From contig JAJDNP010000147.1 of NCBI GenBank assembly GCA_022340645.1, forward strand, positions 1 to 46,765: 46,765 nt of DNA, in the 5' to 3' direction. This DNA is from Gammaproteobacteria bacterium (GTDB lineage: Bacteria > Pseudomonadota > Gammaproteobacteria > SZUA-229). A program made the position numbers and the translations under genes. Shown here piece by piece: positions 44,828 to 46,765 of the stretch; the stretch's first letter is position 1; each line of letters opens with the position of its first letter. Below the pieces are notes generated by a model that saw nothing but the letters and a program-made list of their open reading frames with translations, searched no databases and was not told the origin of the DNA.

Positions 44828-46765
44828 TTATGTTAAGGAATAAGAAGTCTTCAGGATCCTGTTAATGTTTCTGATCAGTTCATCTTCCTGGAATGGCTTG
44901 CCCAGATATTTATTGACACCGATCTCCATGGCCTTTTGTTTATGTTTACTGCCTGCTCTTGAGGTAATCATAATGATCGGAACGTTTTTCAATCTCGCAT
45001 CATTTCGAACAAAACTGGTAACTTCAAAGCCGTCCATACGCGGCATTTCTATATCAAGCAGGATCAGATCAGGCACGCTTTCCTGCAGCAGGTTTGTTGC
45101 ATCCACACCATCTTTAGCAAGAATTACTTCAATGCCGTAACGTTTTAGAATACGTTCAGTAATTTTTCGAATGGTAATAGAATCATCTACCACCATAATA
45201 GTTTTCAGCTCGTCTTCAGCAGCCGGCTGTATTTCGCCTGATGCATCAGCCTTGAATAAACTGTCTGCCACCGCGAGCGCAGACATTTCCAGAATAAGCA
45301 CAACACGGCCATCAGCAAGAATTGTGGCACCCGCTATACCATGAACCGAACCGATTTGCAGGCCAACAGGTTTAACCACAATTTCACGCCGCCCTACAAG
45401 GTCTTCTACATGTAACGCAAAATACTTATCACCCACATGTACGAGCAGCACCGGGAATAACTTCAACTGTTTGGAATAGTTTAACTGGCTCCCTGTCAAC
45501 AAGGCGCCAAGGTTCCTTAATTCATATTCAACACCATTAAATTCAAAAAGATTATTACCGTCATCATAGATCTGTTGCAGCTCAACACCTGTGACGCGGA
45601 CAACACCATCAATACTTGGCAGCGGGATGGCATATACATCTTCAGCGGCACTGACCAACAAGGCCTGGTTGATCGCCAATGTTAATGGCAGACGAATTTT
45701 AAATTCTGTACTGTGGCCACGCATCGTATCTATTTCAAGCACGCCGCCAAGCTGCTTAATCTCGCTGTCGACAACATCCATGCCGACACCGCGGCCAGCA
45801 ACCTGAGTAACCTCATCCGCTGTTGTGAAACCGGAATGTAAAATTAGCTGCAATGCATCACGGTCAGATAATTTTGAGTCCGCCGCAATCAGGCCCTGGT
45901 TAACTGCTTTTTGCCGGATCTTGACAGCATCAATTCCTGCACCGTCATCCTTGACTTTAATGACAATATCGGAACCCTGGCGATCTACCTGTATTGTTAT
46001 TTTACCCGTTTCGTCTTTACCGAGGATTTTACGTGCTTCCGGTTTTTCTATACCGTGCGCCACAGCATTGCGTAACATATGTTCCAATGGCGCAATGATA
46101 CGATCCAGTACAGTACGATCAACTTCAGTGGTTTCTCCCTGGATATCAACTTCGACTTCCTTGCCTAATTCGCGTGCAACCTGACGGACTATTCGACGCA
46201 ATCTCGATGACAGCCCGCCAAAACGTACCATTCTGGTACGCATTAAACCTTCCTGAAGATCACTACTGATACGTGACTCCTGTACCAGCAGGGTTTCAGA
46301 ATCACGTGTTATATTAGCCAGAATTTCATTAAGGCTGTCAACGTCCCCTGCAGTTTCACTCAAACTCCGGGTCAGTTGCTGCAATGTCGAATACTGATCC
46401 ATTTCCAGCGGATCAAAATTATCATCGAAGCTGCCGCCTTCTTTCTCGTGGCCAGAACGTATCTGAATTTCCGTCTCTATTTCAAGATTCCTTAATTGTT
46501 CTTTCAGGCGGACAACGGTTTGTGACAGCTCAGAAAGGTTAAAACTAAAATCAGCAATCTGTTTTGCCATACGCGCATGAAATATATTTACCTCACCGGC
46601 GTAATTAACCAGATTGTTTAATAAATCTGAGCGAACACGAACCTGCTCCTGAGATTCCTTAAAATTTACATCTGTTGCACGTTCACCCCAGTGTGGCCTG
46701 TCTTTGTCTTCCTTTCTTTGTTTTTCTTTTTCCGGTAGCTGGTCAACTGCCCGCCCCAAAGCGAT
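44828..46765 (-). CDS. chpA: ChpA-like hybrid chemotaxis histidine kinase, C-terminal part
   Basis: Open at the window edge (646 codons visible), so the start and the N-terminal HPt domains are missing. Visible in order: dimerisation/P3 helix, an HATPase domain with LRNAVAHGIEKPEAR, DDGAGID and GRGVGMDVV, a CheW-like regulatory domain (about 375-500) and a C-terminal receiver (VVDDSITIRKITERIL; phosphoacceptor Asp codon at 45053-45055 in LLDIEMPRMDGFE; the conserved Lys in YLGKP). This CheA-plus-receiver layout is that of ChpA, central kinase of the Pil-Chp system. Together with pilMNOPQ it suggests regulated type IV pilus motility. Confidence 0.9.
   Translation of the reverse strand: MALGRAVDQLPEKEKQRKEDKDRPHWGERATDVNFKESQEQVRVRSDLLNNLVNYAGEVNIFHARMAKQIADFSFNLSELSQTVVRLKEQLRNLEIETEIQIRSGHEKEGGSFDDNFDPLEMDQYSTLQQLTRSLSETAGDVDSLNEILANITRDSETLLVQESRISSDLQEGLMRTRMVRFGGLSSRLRRIVRQVARELGKEVEVDIQGETTEVDRTVLDRIIAPLEHMLRNAVAHGIEKPEARKILGKDETGKITIQVDRQGSDIVIKVKDDGAGIDAVKIRQKAVNQGLIAADSKLSDRDALQLILHSGFTTADEVTQVAGRGVGMDVVDSEIKQLGGVLEIDTMRGHSTEFKIRLPLTLAINQALLVSAAEDVYAIPLPSIDGVVRVTGVELQQIYDDGNNLFEFNGVEYELRNLGALLTGSQLNYSKQLKLFPVLLVHVGDKYFALHVEDLVGRREIVVKPVGLQIGSVHGIAGATILADGRVVLILEMSALAVADSLFKADASGEIQPAAEDELKTIMVVDDSITIRKITERILKRYGIEVILAKDGVDATNLLQESVPDLILLDIEMPRMDGFEVTSFVRNDARLKNVPIIMITSRAGSKHKQKAMEIGVNKYLGKPFQEDELIRNINRILKTSYSLT

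Overview
The window is chromosomal DNA from a gammaproteobacterium. The evidence is conserved gene neighbourhoods: ftsY-ftsE-ftsX-rpoH, mrcA divergent from pilMNOPQ-aroK-aroB, tsaD/rpsU/yqeY/dnaG, rsmD-coaD-ferredoxin, gspA-gspB, and a Chp-type chemosensory CheA. GC content looks moderate (mid-40s to about 50%). I cannot name the genus. Nothing here is a prophage, integrative element, CRISPR array or intact insertion sequence; the genes are mostly housekeeping.

Layout. 1-1753: the end of gspA, then gspB (type II secretion accessory pair). 2116-7287: rluA, a hybrid histidine kinase, gamma-glutamyltransferase and a ferredoxin. 7382-11663 (minus): coaD, rsmD and a pair of M16 peptidases. 11812-15653 (plus): ftsY, ftsE, ftsX, rpoH. 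15833-20354 (minus except the tRNA): a TrpB2-type tryptophan synthase beta chain, tRNA-Ser(CGA), a TerB-like protein of unknown role, bioC and bioH. 20464-24351: plsY, tsaD (minus), rpsU, yqeY, hemE. 24446-29260: a patatin/beta-barrel protein and PBP1A (minus). 29445-37474: pilMNOPQ, aroK, aroB, dgt. 37778-44221: dnaG, a candidate small RNA or attenuator, metK, an SAH riboswitch, ahcY, metF, rsmE. 44345-46765 (minus): a ChpC-like CheW protein and the C-terminal part of a ChpA-like kinase.

Functional links. metK makes SAM, ahcY removes SAH and metF supplies methyl-THF; an SAH riboswitch precedes ahcY. pilMNOPQ builds the type IV pilus alignment complex and secretin, and ChpA/ChpC belong to the chemosensory system that usually controls such pili. 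bioH and bioC handle the methyl ester that disguises the biotin precursor.

The most interesting content lies between the genes. At least four families of short palindromic repeats occupy the intergenic spaces. Two are MITE-like with terminal inverted repeats and two copies each: TTAGTCCGCG ends at 1781-2104 and 21098-21285, and CTAGCCCG ends at 7883-8188 and 37475-37771. Insertions abut or enter genes: one copy supplies the last 11 residues and stop of RsmD, one supplies the stop codon of TsaD, and one fills the whole dgt-dnaG gap, ending 6 bp before the dnaG GTG start. A third family, with ACCACAGAG ends, flanks rpoH on both sides. rpoH itself carries a perfect CIRCE operator over its promoter, which suggests HrcA control of the heat-shock sigma factor. 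Upstream of metK, a promoter, an RNA of about 108 nt and a perfect terminator palindrome include a segment able to form a competing antiterminator.
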